Shown: one piece after another, positions 23,347 to 34,117 of the stretch
How positions within the stretch are numbered: the stretch's first letter is position 1
Layout of the letters: each line of letters begins with the position of its first letter
Assembly: GCF_907164915.1 (NCBI RefSeq)
Contig: NC_061863.1
Location: 66,579,364 to 66,643,363 of the forward strand
DNA from: Impatiens glandulifera
Taxonomy: Eukaryota; Streptophyta; Magnoliopsida; Ericales; Balsaminaceae
DNA length: 64,000 bases
Reading direction: 5' to 3'
Position numbers and translations under genes: made by a program
Notes under the pieces: generated by a model
Told to the model about the DNA's origin: nothing
Database searches by the model: none
The model's input: the letters and a program-made list of their open reading frames with translations, nothing else

Positions 23347-24556
23347 TTAAGCAAAACTAATTGGGTACTTAGGCTGCTTGTTAGGGAAAAACAAGCCAAA
23401 ATGCTTCTCAAGTTCCGGATCCTTCCAACTCTCGTCAAACATGGCAAATATGTATGTCTCGATGGCCCTCCCGGGTCTCTTTGGAGTCCCTCCTTTCACA
23501 TGTTGAATCAAGTTGGAGTTGTAAATTCTCGCGTTCTCAGTTGTTGCAGCCGTTCCTCCATCCGTAGGCCACCCGCTCTCCGACACGACAATCTCCACTG
23601 ACCCACCACCGATTTTCTCAAGGGCCGAGTAGACCGCGTCAAGTATGGCATCGAACAAGTTTCTATATCCGTTCGGACCATCTTGAACCACGACCGAAGG
23701 GGCTTGGAAGAGAACGTAATCGAGACTAATAGTTCCATTGTTGGCCGTGTAGCTAAAGTAAGGGTGCAAATTAAGTAGGAGAGGTGAACTGTTGTTGACT
23801 AAAAATTGAACAATAGGGTTCAAGAAGGGTTCAAGCTCCGGGCTAAACGCTCCGGCTGACGGAGGAAATGAATTTCCAAGTATCCCTGTGTTAAATGAAG
23901 TGGATACCTTTATTCGACCTCCAAGGCCGGCACCGGATATTGCGTTTTGGATGTTTTTAAGTGCCGGCAATAATAAATTTGCAAATCTTGACGTGTTTTC
24001 ATTTAATGGGTTCACTAAATTTCCCACCCCGATGTACTTGAAATTGACATCATTGGTAAATTTGACAACATTGTTTTGAACCCATGTATTGGCTTCGGCC
24101 TGACTTGAAGATAGTAATTGGAGTTGATTATTGGGCACACCAAGCATGACCTCGATGTTGATGTTGTTTCCCCTCCTCAAGGCTTCAAGAACTTGTTGGT
24201 TTGGACTGTAGAGTCGCATCTTGGAAATACCTCTTTCCTCGTACATGGCCACAACTTCCGACGCCGGTGGTATGTCGTCGCCCAACATCCCATAACAAAC
24301 CCCAATTTCAGAACGGACAGTTTGTAATTTGGGTTTCTGGACACAATTCCAAATCTGATTTTTGTTAATTTTGACGATATTGATTGCCGAGCATGATTGG
24401 GCTGCCGATCCTATATATAATTAATTACATCACCTGATCATGATTCATGACATTAAATAGAGAGGAAAAAGATGCAGCAGCAGAAGGAGAGATCTAACCT
24501 GTTGCAGGAGCTAATAATAATAATAATAAAATTAGTACAGAGAGTCGAAGAAGCAT
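23347..24556 (-). CDS. GH17 beta-1,3-glucanase-like protein, gene 3, acid/base Glu replaced
   Basis: Exons 24499-24556 and 23347-24410 (GT-AG intron splitting a Gly codon) give 373 residues with an open frame throughout. A Leu-rich signal peptide covers residues 1-19. A segment of about 31 residues (about 23-54, with two Cys) precedes the GH17 start at I-G-V-C-Y-G; genes 1 and 2 lack it. The nucleophile is kept (Glu at about 297 in VVSESGWP), but the acid/base Glu is Leu at about 151 (VGNLVNP). RLYDPN reads RLYSPN and the cleft motif NVYPYF reads NLHPYF. In GH17 the Asn-Glu pair supplies the proton donor, so hydrolysis is probably lost or very weak; a glucan-binding or regulatory role is possible but not shown. 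An inverted W-box pair lies upstream. Its partner is pseudogene 4. Confidence 0.88.
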
Positions 24557-24659
24557 AATTACACCAAAATAGAGGAGAGACAGAAATACAAGATTCGATT
24601 GAATTCAATTCAATTCGAATGGAAATACAAAATTCAATGTTAGAGAGGGAAATAGCACC

Positions 24660-24673
24660 GTCAAAACGTTGAC
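24660..24673. promoter_or_regulatory. Inverted W-box pair upstream of GH17 gene 3
   Basis: GTCAAAACGTTGAC, two W-box cores (TTGAC) facing away from each other, about 105 bp upstream of the start codon. TGAC cores recur just after it. WRKY binding is inferred from the motif. Confidence 0.5.
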
Positions 24674-25076
24674 TGACTCAAGTCGTGTATGTAGTCAGTC
24701 CAGCACTTTGGATAGTTTTTTTATGAGATGGTATTAGTGTATCAGAAAATACAAAATAATATATATATATATATATATTTTAAAATTAATAAGTAGAGTG
24801 GTTGACCGACACGAAATAGAGACCCGGACACGTAAACAATCAAATTTTGGTAATGTATTTTTATGTTCAAGTTGAAATTCAATCGACCGTTTAAACTGAA
24901 ATAACCCAAATAAGTCCACCAATCAATTGAACCTGATTTTTGTGTGTTATGTTATTTTAATCTGAAATAAGCTGAAAGAGAAGAATGGAAATGGGCTAGG
25001 TTTTGAACTTATAATGATAAATAGATATATTCTAGAATCGAGGCAAATTCGAAATAGGGTTATATACATTTTTATC

Positions 25077-26757
25077 GGGAAGAATGTCAATTTTATCACT
25101 GAACTATAATGAAATATTCACGTATATCATTGAACTAATTTTTGTTCGCTCGTATCACTGAGATTAATATTCATCTATGTCACTACTCCACCAAACCTCT
25201 AATCCCGTTAAGTTTCTGTTAAATGAGATGACACGTGGAATTGGCATGTCATCTTTTTTAATTAATATATTGACATGTCATCTTTTTTTATTAATATATA
25301 TTATATATTTTTTTATTTATTTAAAATTTTAAATAATAAAATATTTACAAAATTATTAATAATTTATCTCTCATTCCCTAATTAACTAAGGGCATTTGTA
25401 TCAGCTTCCCTATTTTGTATCTCTAAAAATAATATAAAATAATAATATTTCTATTTTAGAGAATCAAAATATAAATTATTCTACATCAAATTCCTTAACC
25501 TTATTATTTAGGGATGCTACAGCAATCTCTAAATATATTATTTTATTATTTAGGGATGCTACAATAATCCCTAAATATAAAGATTCATTGTTCATCATCC
25601 CTAAAAAATTATAAGGATAAGAAATTTGATAAAACATTTTTTTTACAACTTTTATATTATTTATCTTCATAATAGAGATATAACACATTTTATAAATTCT
25701 GCTACAAATGCCCTAAGCCCACCATTCTTCTTCTCCGATTCTTATTCTCCTAATCAACTTTTTCTTCTTACTTCAATCCGTCTCAAACAAAGTTCACAAT
25801 GAACAATGTTGACAGGTAATGAAGTTTACAAATCTTCTTATTTCTATTGAAGGCTTATTTTTGGATTATTGTTCTTGTTCTCTTTTTATATACTTCTTTA
25901 TCTCTTCATAGTTTGTTCACCTTTCTCTTCTTATATTTCTGGATTCTTGTTCTGTTTTAGAAAGGTGAATCTATCTGATTGATTAGGGTTTATATTATCA
26001 ACAAGAATGCATTATCAGGATAGCATTTACTTACCTCTGTTTTTAAAAGATTTTATGTTTGTTTTGATGTTTGCAAGAAGGGTTGGTTGTCTGGATGTAG
26101 ACCAATTATTGGAGTTGATGGGTGTTTTCTAAAAACCGTTTGTAAGGGAGAGTTGTTATCTGCCATCGGTCGAGATGGCAACAACCAGATGTACCCGATT
26201 GCCTAGGCTGTGGTAGAATCTGAGAGCACGGATTCATGGAGATGGTTTTTTGAACTATTAATGAAAGACATTGGTGATGGTTTCTTAGATGGTGTTGGTT
26301 TGACAATTATCTCAGACATGCAAAAGGTAATATTTCTTCTTGTTTTTACTTATCATTACATCGTTCTATTATATTTTGGTTACTTATTGACTACTCATTA
26401 CTTTCTTATAATTATAGGGACTAATTGCAGCTGTTAAACATGTTTTTCCCGAAGCTGAGCATAGGTTTTGCGCGAGGCATTGGTATGCTAACTGGTCCAA
26501 GAAATACAAAGGTACTGATCTTAAATTACAATTTTGGGCTTGTGCAAAATCAACATATCCTGAACAACTAGATGTCAATATTCTAAAGTTGGATCAATTA
26601 ATGGAGGGTGCTGCGAGAAGAGTTATTTCTGTTCCGGAAAAAACATGGACTAAAGCCTTTATCCAAGAGATACCCAAATGTGATGTAATTGAAAACAACA
26701 TGTGTGAGGCTTTTAATTCATCGATTCTAATTTCGAGGGAAAAGTCCATTGTTAATA
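25077..26757 (+). mobile_element. Mutator-like element relic with transposase, right end lost
   Basis: The left end and the first 300 bp match the inverted repeat of the element at 12177-13322. A leader and short first exon (ATG at about 25799) follow after a nested Tourist-type insert. Two further exons, about 26078-26326 and 26418-26780, encode the MULE transposase domain: first Asp in IGVDG, second Asp in ISDMQKG split by a GT-AG intron, then FCARHWYANWSKK and ENNMCEAFN. A TAG stop interrupts the first exon at about 26205 and the C-terminal part and right inverted repeat are missing. It is a dead relic, probably a relative of the autonomous parent of the short element. Confidence 0.85.
25390..25713. 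mobile_element. Tourist-like (PIF/Harbinger) MITE nested in the MULE relic
   Basis: 324 bp with terminal inverted repeats 'gggcatttgta.cag', flanked by the 3-bp duplication TAA (25387-25389 and 25714-25716). The related element at 12177-13322 has the empty site 'aactaaaccca'. Internal blocks 'ttatttagggatgctac' are repeated. Confidence 0.9.
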
Positions 26758-26780
26758 TGTTAATATTTTTAAGAGACTAA
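26078..26780 (+). pseudogene. MULE transposase fragment
   Basis: Coding part of the element above. Exon 26078-26326 holds IGVDGCFLK and ends at ISDMQK; exon 26418-26780 continues with GLIAAVKHVFPEAEHRFCARHW. The DDE first and second Asp are kept, but an in-frame TAG in the first exon and the missing C-terminus show it is inactive. Confidence 0.85.
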
Positions 26781-27390
26781 ATGTCAAAAATTCGATTTAC
26801 TCTTAAAAGAGCTTAAATAGAATGAGTAAGTCCTGCTAAATAACCAAGAAAAACTTAAATAACCAAAATGAGCCTTTTATGGAGTCAACAAATTAAGGAA
26901 TATGTAAGTTTTAGTTTCATGTTTGGCCAGCCTTGTTTGGATTTGGGTTATTTAAATAATTCGATATTTTAAATTATTGGTGATTATTTTGAGGTGGGTA
27001 TTTTTTAAATAAAAAAAACTTAAATAATAATTAATAATAAATAATAATTTAAAATATTAAATATTTTAATATTTTGGTTATTAAATTGAATAATATGATT
27101 GAAAAGTGAAGTACATGTCAACGTTGTAGTCCACTTGGGGATGTATCTAAAGCAAATCATTGGTTTTTCATGTTAGTGGAAGGAAACACTATCATATTTT
27201 AAAAAAAAATGAAAAATTATTGATATTTTTGGTATTGATGAATAATAAATATATTGATGATATTATATTTTTAAATTGAATTGAAATGGGACACAAATAC
27301 TATTTAAGATTCCAAAGAATTTCGAGACAATTAGGATAGGAAACAACAGAGTTACAAATATGATTAGCAGTAACTAACATATCCATCCTT
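26760..27390. repeat. Second copy of the block flanking GH17 gene 3
   Basis: Matches 17900-18050 and 19960-20860 but lacks both inverted-repeat elements found there. It gives natural empty sites for those inserts. No gene seen. Confidence 0.65.
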
Positions 27391-27393
27391 GGA

Positions 27394-29133
27394 TTAAGCA
27401 AAACTAATTGGGTACTTAGGTTGCTTGTTTGGGAAAAACAATCCAAAATGCTTCTCACGCTCGGGACTCTTATTATTCTCGTCAAACATGGCGAATATGT
27501 ATGTCTCGATGGCCCTCCCGGGTCTCTTTGGAGTCCCTCCTTTCACATGTTGAATCAAGTTGGAGTTGTAAATTCTCGCGTTCTCAGTTGTTGCAGCCGT
27601 TCCTCCATCCGTAGGCCACCCGCTCTCTGACACGACAATCTCCACTGACCCACCACCGATTTTCTCAAGGGCCGAGTAGACCGCGTCAAGTATGGCATCG
27701 AACAAGTTTCTATATCCGTTCCGACCATCTTGAACCACGACCGAAGGGGCTTGGAACAGAGCGTAGTCGAGACGAATATCTCTAGTGTTGGCCGTGTAGC
27801 TTAAGTAAGGGTGAAAATTAAGTAGGAGAGGTGAAGTGTTGTTGACTAGAAATTGAACAATAGGGTTCAAGAAGGGTTCTTCAAGCTCCGGGATAAACGC
27901 TCCGGCTGACGGAGGAAACGAATTTCCAAGTATCCCTGTGTTAAATGAAGTGGATACCTTTATTCGACCTCCAAGGCCGGCACCGGATATTGCGTTTTGA
28001 ATGTTTTGCATTGCCGGCAATAAATATTTTGCAAATCCTGACGTGTTTTCATTTAATGGGCTCACTAAATTTCCCACCCCGATGTACTTGAAATTGACGT
28101 CGTCATTGGTAAAATTGACAACATTGTTTAGAACTCATGTATTGGCTTCGGCCTGACTTGAAGATAGTAATTGGAGTTGAGTATAGGGATGGCAATGGGG
28201 CGGTTCGGGGCGGGGAATGCATTTACCGTCCCCGCACCGTTTTAATTTCGGGGAATTTTTTAATATCATCCCCGCCCCATTCGATTTTTTTCGGTTTCGG
28301 GGAATCCCGCGGGGCACCGTTAATAATTATTTTTATTTAAAATAAAATAAAAATTATACAATAAAATTATATAAACAAGTTTTTTAATATAATATATATT
28401 ATAATATATTAAAATTTATATTATTATAAAGAAATAACATTACTACTCTTATAAAATATAGTGAATAAATAAATATATTGATAATTTAATATATTTAATT
28501 ATGTTTATGGTGTTCGGGGCATATTCGGGGCATATTCGGGGTAGATTCTGGGTGAAATCGGGGCGGGTCGGGGCGGGGGACACAAATACCATCCCCGCCC
28601 CATTCTCATTCGGTTTCGGGGAAAAACCATCCCAAACGGGGCAATTCGGTTCGGTTTTCGCGGGGCGGTTTCAAATTGCCATCCCTAGTTGAGTATTGGC
28701 CACACCAAGCATGACCTCGATGTTGATGTTGTTTCCCCTCAAGGCTTCAAGAACTTGTTGGTTTGGACTGTAGAGTCGCATCTTGGAAATACCTCTTTCC
28801 TCGTACATGGCCACAACTTCCGACGCCGGTGGTATGTCGTCGCCCAACATCCCATAACAAACCCCAATTTCAGAACGGACAGTTTCTAATTTGGGTTTTG
28901 GGACACAATTCCAAATCTGATTTTTGTTAATTTTGATGATATTGATTGCCGAGCATGATTGGGCTGCCGATCCTATATATATATAATTACATCACCTAAT
29001 CATGATTCATGACTTTAAATAGAGAGGAAAAAGATGTAGCAGAAGAAGGAGGGATCTAACCTGTTGTTATGTGAAGTGCAGGAGCTAATAATATTAATAA
29101 TAATAAAATTAGTACAGAGAGTCGAAGAAGCAT
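27394..29133 (-). pseudogene. GH17 beta-1,3-glucanase-like pseudogene, gene 4
   Basis: Exon 1 (29061-29133) encodes a 24-residue Leu-rich signal peptide. Exon 2 (27394-28972) follows after a GT-AG intron but is interrupted by a 502-bp transposon at 28185-28686. In addition, the Trp of the TWVQNN motif is a TGA stop near 28132-28135. Downstream the frame is open to the normal end (KYPISFA). Like gene 3 it has the N-terminal extra segment, Leu for the acid/base Glu (GNLVSP) and His in the cleft motif (NFHPYL), while SESGWP is kept. The active-site changes therefore predate the split of genes 3 and 4, and the breaks came later. Both breaks remove most of the protein, so no functional product is expected. 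Confidence 0.93.
28185..28686. mobile_element. 502-bp GC-rich-ended MITE inside GH17 pseudogene 4
   Basis: Terminal inverted repeats agggatggcaat and attgccatccct. Flanked by an exact 10-bp direct repeat agttgagtat (28175-28184 and 28687-28696). Both ends are rich in 'ggggcgggg' and 'ccccgcccc' words around an AT-rich centre. Gene 3 gives the empty site. Duplication length suggests a Mutator-like element; the family name is inferred. No coding capacity. Confidence 0.93.
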
Positions 29134-29228
29134 AATTACACCAAAATAGAGGAGAGACAGAAATACAAGATTCGATTCGATTCAAATCAAATGGAAATAC
29201 AAAATTCAAGATTAGAGAGGGAAATAGC

Positions 29229-29284
29229 ACCGTCAAACGTTGACTGACTCAAGTCGACCGTCAAACGTTGACTGACTCATGTCG
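29229..29284. promoter_or_regulatory. Tandem 28-bp repeat with inverted W-boxes upstream of pseudogene 4
   Basis: Two copies of a 28-bp unit (29229-29256 and 29257-29284, one mismatch), each with the palindrome GTCAAACGTTGAC, i.e. two facing TTGAC cores, followed by a further TGAC. Gene 3 has one such unit. Confidence 0.6.
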
Positions 29285-29499
29285 TGTATGCAGTCAGTCC
29301 AGCACTAGCAGCAATTTGAATAGTTTTTTTTATGAGATGGTATTAGTGTCTCAGAAAATACAAAATAATATAATATATATATCTTTTAAAATTAATAAGT
29401 AGAGTGGTTGACCCGACACGAAAACAAGAACCCAGACACGTAAACAATCAAATTTTGGTAATGTATTTTTATGTTCGAGTTGAAATTGAATCGACCCGT

Positions 29500-29978
29500 T
29501 TTGAAATAACCCAAACTAGGCTGCCAATCAATTTAACCTGATTTTTATTTTTGTGTGCTATATCATTTTAATCTGAAATAAACGGAAGAGAATAATGGGA
29601 TTCTAAGAATGAGCTAAGGTTATCAACTTATAATCTAGAATAAGATGATTCGAGGCCAATCCGGAATAAGGTTATATACATTGTTATCTAAATAGATACT
29701 ATCTTTACCTGAGATCCCTATATTCCATTTAGAATTGGGAATAGATGGATCAAATCGAATGTTTTTTTATCTATCTCTCTTTATTTGGGACCCTATTCAC
29801 CTTGTTGGGCTTCTATTGAATCGACAAATAGGTTTGATTATCCATATCTTTTTTATATAGATACACAAGTTATCCTACTTCAAATAGCGAGAACAATGTA
29901 GTTATGCTAACCAACTTTCAACATGAAAGTAAAACCACACAATACTTCAATCTCGCAAAAATAAAATGTATAGGGAAA
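29500..29978. other. Spacer between GH17 pseudogene 4 and the SFGH gene
   Basis: The first 190 bp match 24900-25075, the 5' flank of gene 3. The rest (29690-29978) contains no gene I can recognise. Confidence 0.5.
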
Positions 29979-32477
29979 TTACAGATTAAGGGCTTGGGCA
30001 TGGTGACGGATGTGGTCATCAATGAAGGTGGAGATGAAAAAATAGGAGTGATCATAACCCGGTTGCCTTCTTAACAGAAGAGGGACATTAGCCTTCCTGC
30101 AAGCCTCAGCAAACTTGTCCGGCATCAGTTGATCAGCCAAAAACTTGTCATCTTCCCCCTGCACAAATCATTCAAACCTTTCAAGCTTTCATCACAACAT
30201 TAAAATGAATTTGACAGGTTTTTCCATGGGAAGTTTTTCTTACTTGATCAATCAGAATGGTACCACGGACATTGTTGAATTTCTCTATCAGAAGAGTGGC
30301 ATCATATTCCTGCAAAATTTGCATTCATTCATTGAGCTATATATAATGTAAATGGGTCTATCATTCATTCATTCATCAGATATAACTACTTACCTCCCAA
30401 TCAACTTTATTTTCACCCAGGTAATTTTTAAAAGCCTTCTGCCCCCAAGGACAGTTTATAGGATTCACAATAGGTGCAAATGCTGAGACTGACTGAAAAA
30501 ATATGTACAAGACATGATTGAAATCAAAAACACAGAATAAATCAAATGCCAAATGCTTTTCCGATTTTAAAATCTAAATTTGAGAAATGTGCATGATTTA
30601 TTTACCATATACTTATCCAGATTTTTCAGGTAGATAGTTAGAGCTCCATGTCCACCCATTGAGTGACCAGAGATGGATGCCTTTGACGTGTCAAGTTGAG
30701 GAAAATTTTCACTTAGAAGCTCTGGCAGTTCCTTCACAACATAATCATACATCCGCCAGTTTTTCCATTTTTCTTGCGTGGAATTGAGATAGAATCCAGC
30801 ACCTGATTCATCAACAAATAAATATATAGAAGCACGTTTTGAGAACAATTCTTGCAATTTCCAGTTGTCTGACTTTCAAGTGGAGATTGAATGATATGAG
30901 AAGCCTCCAATAATAAAAGAAAATACTCCAGAATTTTTGCCCACAATCTTAAGCAACTCTATTGTATGAAGAAAGATGGAAAATTATGAATGCACTTTAA
31001 AGCACTAGTATGCAAATGAGAATGTGATACGATTGAGCATATTATTTGGAGATGAATATTTTGGGATTCGATCAAACTTCACTATTCTTGGTATTGGCAA
31101 TGAAGCTTCCCGTGGGATTGAGTGGATAAATAATGCTATTCAGCATCTTCAGTCTCATGCTTCATAATGTGATTGTAATGTCAGCTTGTTGTTGGAATAT
31201 TTGTAAAGAAAGATGTGATGCAATTAAAGATACCTTATGTTATGAGGGCTTGTTTGGGAGATGGTGAATGAGTTTACAGCTCATTTGGGGAGTAATCAAG
31301 TTCCTTAAATTATTCTCATGCATTTTTGAACAAAACTTTCTATGGGTTTTTTTCAAAATGAATATGGATGTTTTCTATTATTTGCTTCTTTAAATTCTAT
31401 GAATTTCATGGATTCCATGATGACTGAAGCAGAGGCTCCTCAATGGGGAATGAATATTGCTATTGATATGGGATTGCTGTTTTCGAAAGGATGTTATACT
31501 TTGTACAGGGCTCTTCCCTTTTTTAATAGAGTATGCAATTTATAGCTCAAAAAGACACTAGCTGCAGAAATTTCCTTGGTACAGCTAGAAAACTATCAAG
31601 ACTCTAAAACTGCGGAGAAAATGTTGTAAAACAAAATTTACGATCACGTACCTACACCAAAATCCCAGTTGTCTGCTTCCCCTTCAACATTGAGTCCTCC
31701 TATATAAGAACAAATTACATGGACAATAGTCCATATATTAATCAACCTTTACATTTCCATGATTAATGTATAAATAGTCCAAGCAGCTATAGTGGTATCA
31801 TGACATGTAACTGGAACAAGTAAATAAATTTCGGGGGTAGAAAATAAGACTAATGGGCAACCAACATATCTATGAGAACATATTAAAACTCATAAAAATG
31901 AAAAAGAAACTTGGAACATGAGACAAAAAAGTCATTAAGTTCAAAAGCTTTTCTTATTTAGACAGAAATTAGGATGAAAAAAACCCACTTGGAGATGTAT
32001 CGGGTGCAACGAGGGCAATTCCCTCACTTGAAGCAACACGTTGGGCACCAGACTTGGCCATGAAATTTTCATCAGTGCAAGTAAGGCCAGAAAGCCAGTA
32101 GAGTACCTGATTAGGTATCGTATCGGTTAAAAAAACAACCATAAACCAAGAAAACTCTACACTACAGCTTAATTATCAATAAGTACGAGGTTTGATTCAC
32201 ATCTAGACAATTATATAGTAGAATAAAAGAGCCAGCCTGTGAATCAAAGTGAGTAAAATACATCTTTGTTTACTTTTCCACAGATATCGTAATTGAGTAG
32301 AGATCTGAAATAGGATGAGAAAGAATGACTTACAGGGACCTTGGCTGTTAAAGAGGAAGGAGGGAAGTGAATGTGAAAAGTCATGGAGCATCCGAGGGTA
32401 GGGCTATAGTGCTTGTATCTCTTGGTGAATCCATCGAATGACTTCCAGCTTCCAATCTCAATTGGCTTCGTCTCCAT
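29979..32477 (-). CDS. SFGH: S-formylglutathione hydrolase
   Basis: Hydrolyses S-formylglutathione to formate and glutathione, the second step of glutathione-dependent formaldehyde detoxification, in the cytosol. Seven exons: 32334-32477, 31989-32106, 31652-31699, 30606-30802, 30394-30492, 30244-30309 and 29979-30158. All introns are GT-AG and the frame closes at 283 residues, the usual plant length. Family marks (esterase D, alpha/beta hydrolase): [11 protein letters not shown] near residue 54-64, nucleophile Ser at about 151 in GHSMGGHG, acid Asp at about 227-228 in GEDDKF, His at about 261 in GYDHSY. The ATG at 32477 is chosen because it gives METKP, as in relatives. The last residue of exon 4 reads Met where relatives have Lys, so the donor may lie slightly differently. 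Intron 3 (849 bp) holds a LINE-like fragment. Divergent from the GPDH gene. Confidence 0.95.
30850..31620 (+). mobile_element. Possible LINE RNase H remnant in SFGH intron 3
   Basis: Antisense to the host gene, a frame at 31342-31545 contains [21 protein letters not shown], which resembles the 'aEAeA..wGl..A...G' core of the RNase H-like domain at the end of plant LINE polyproteins. A frame near 31030-31150 reads '[14 protein letters not shown]'. Both are short and broken. Boundaries unknown. Confidence 0.35.
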
Positions 32478-32579
32478 CTTTCTCACTCTATCTCTCTCTG
32501 GAAACCTCTCCTCCTACGCTGCTGCGAATGCACGAAGAAATCAGCAAACTGTGTGTGTGACTTGACTGTATAGGAAATA

Positions 32580-33730
32580 TATCGGGTCGGGTCGGGTCGG
32601 ATCTAATCGTAATGAAATCGGATCCACTCTTCTGTCCATTTTTTTCTTCTATTGCTCTAATTATTTTATTTTTCAAATTTGCTCTTAACTTTCATTTTAA
32701 TTTTAAATTAAAAAAAAAATATGATTGCTATATTACTTTTTAAATTATAATTTAGATTATTATTTGATTTATTAGATCACTTCATTTAGGGAGTAAGTAA
32801 AACCCAACAAATCACGTAAAAGTCGACAGAAATAATTATAAATCGAATGAATCAAGTTTTGATCGGTTTTTAATTTCTGTACTAACGATGGTCGGATCGA
32901 TTAGCAATGTAGATAATAAAAACCGACGGATAAATCGACCGACCGTATATATATATTCGAAGATTGATTATTTTGATTAAAGGTTTGAAGTTGACGTACA
33001 CATATATTTTGTATATTTGATATTTTATACTTTATTATATATATATTTATTATATTTTTAACGATTAAATCGATTTTATAACCGATCAAACCGAATCGAC
33101 ATTTAATAATAACCGACGGATGAAAATTTGGAAAAACCAACACCAACCGTTGGAATGAATTTTTCGGTGAAAAAAACGATCAAATTTCCCTTACTATTTC
33201 TAAAACATGATTCATTTTATATTTTATTGTGATTTTTGAAAGAATAATAAATAATAAAAGTTTTTTTTTTATCATGTGAACAATGAAATATAATTACAAA
33301 TAGGTCAGATTTTTAGAATAATATTTTTTTTATAAGTTTAACCATGCAACAATAGTCAATTAGAGTGTCTTTTTCAAAAATATTTGATGACTATTTTGTG
33401 GGTTTCACCATTTAATTTAATATTTTCAAGAATTATATTTTTGTAGGTAGTTGTGTCTCAATAAGAACGTCTTTATGAATTGAGATTAAATAGCAAATAA
33501 AGTGACAAAGACTTTTCCTCCTTTGAAATTTGGTTTTGTTTAGATTATAACACATTCATTAAAAAAACACATTAAAGAGAAAGTAAAACTACAAAAATTT
33601 CTAATTTTTATCCTCTTAATAATAAAATCTGTATGCTAAAAATTAACATATTCCCAATATGATCCTCGTGTATTGAACTAGAAATTTGGGGTCGTATCAC
33701 GTTGAATTGTTGGGAAGAAAAATTAATTAA
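32580..33730. other. Divergent promoter region between SFGH and GPDH
   Basis: Contains a short 'gggtc' tandem run at 32583-32601 close to the SFGH start. A stretch at 32880-33170 has repeated 'accgacgga' and 'aaccga' words, probably an old repeat. No gene seen. Confidence 0.5.
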
Positions 33731-33824
33731 AACACCCCTCATTTAATTACCGTTGTGGGACTTCAATGCGTGACAGGCAAACTTGGCCATTCCAACAACT
33801 CCTTTCATCAATGGTGGCGTGGCG

Positions 33825-33890
33825 TCTTCTCTCTCTCTCTCTAGACTATATATATATATATACTCTCTCTCTCTACTACAGTTCCTTTCC
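33825..33890 (+). promoter_or_regulatory. TATA and CT-rich core promoter of the GPDH gene
   Basis: A TA run (33847-33862) lies between two CT-repeat runs, about 255 bp before the start codon. This is a usual plant core-promoter and leader arrangement. A minimal upstream reading frame (ATG TTT TAG) lies at 33994-34002. Confidence 0.5.
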
Positions 33891-34117
33891 AAGTACCAAA
33901 TCCCAACCTCAACTTCGTGTAATCCGACGTTTTCTTTTTTCGTGTCTGTCTTAGTTGGGCGGTAGATAAACAAACTGATCAGACGGAGTTTACAATGTTT
34001 TAGCGTATTTGAATTTCATATCCATTTTTGTCTTCTTCTCATTCATTTAGGACTCTGAAAGTTGGGTGAAAACACTATTCAAGACTCTTTGGATCAGGGA
34101 AGAAGAAGAAGAAGAAG

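Noticed and set aside
23347..24288. The GNL change as a sequencing error
   Set aside because: More than one base differs from a Glu codon, and pseudogene 4 carries the same Leu with other shared changes.
29700..29900. Possible plastid DNA (a phrase reading FGTLFTLLGFYWI-like, recalling NdhF)
   Set aside because: Only a few residues match, stops interrupt it and the flanking bases do not follow a plastid gene.
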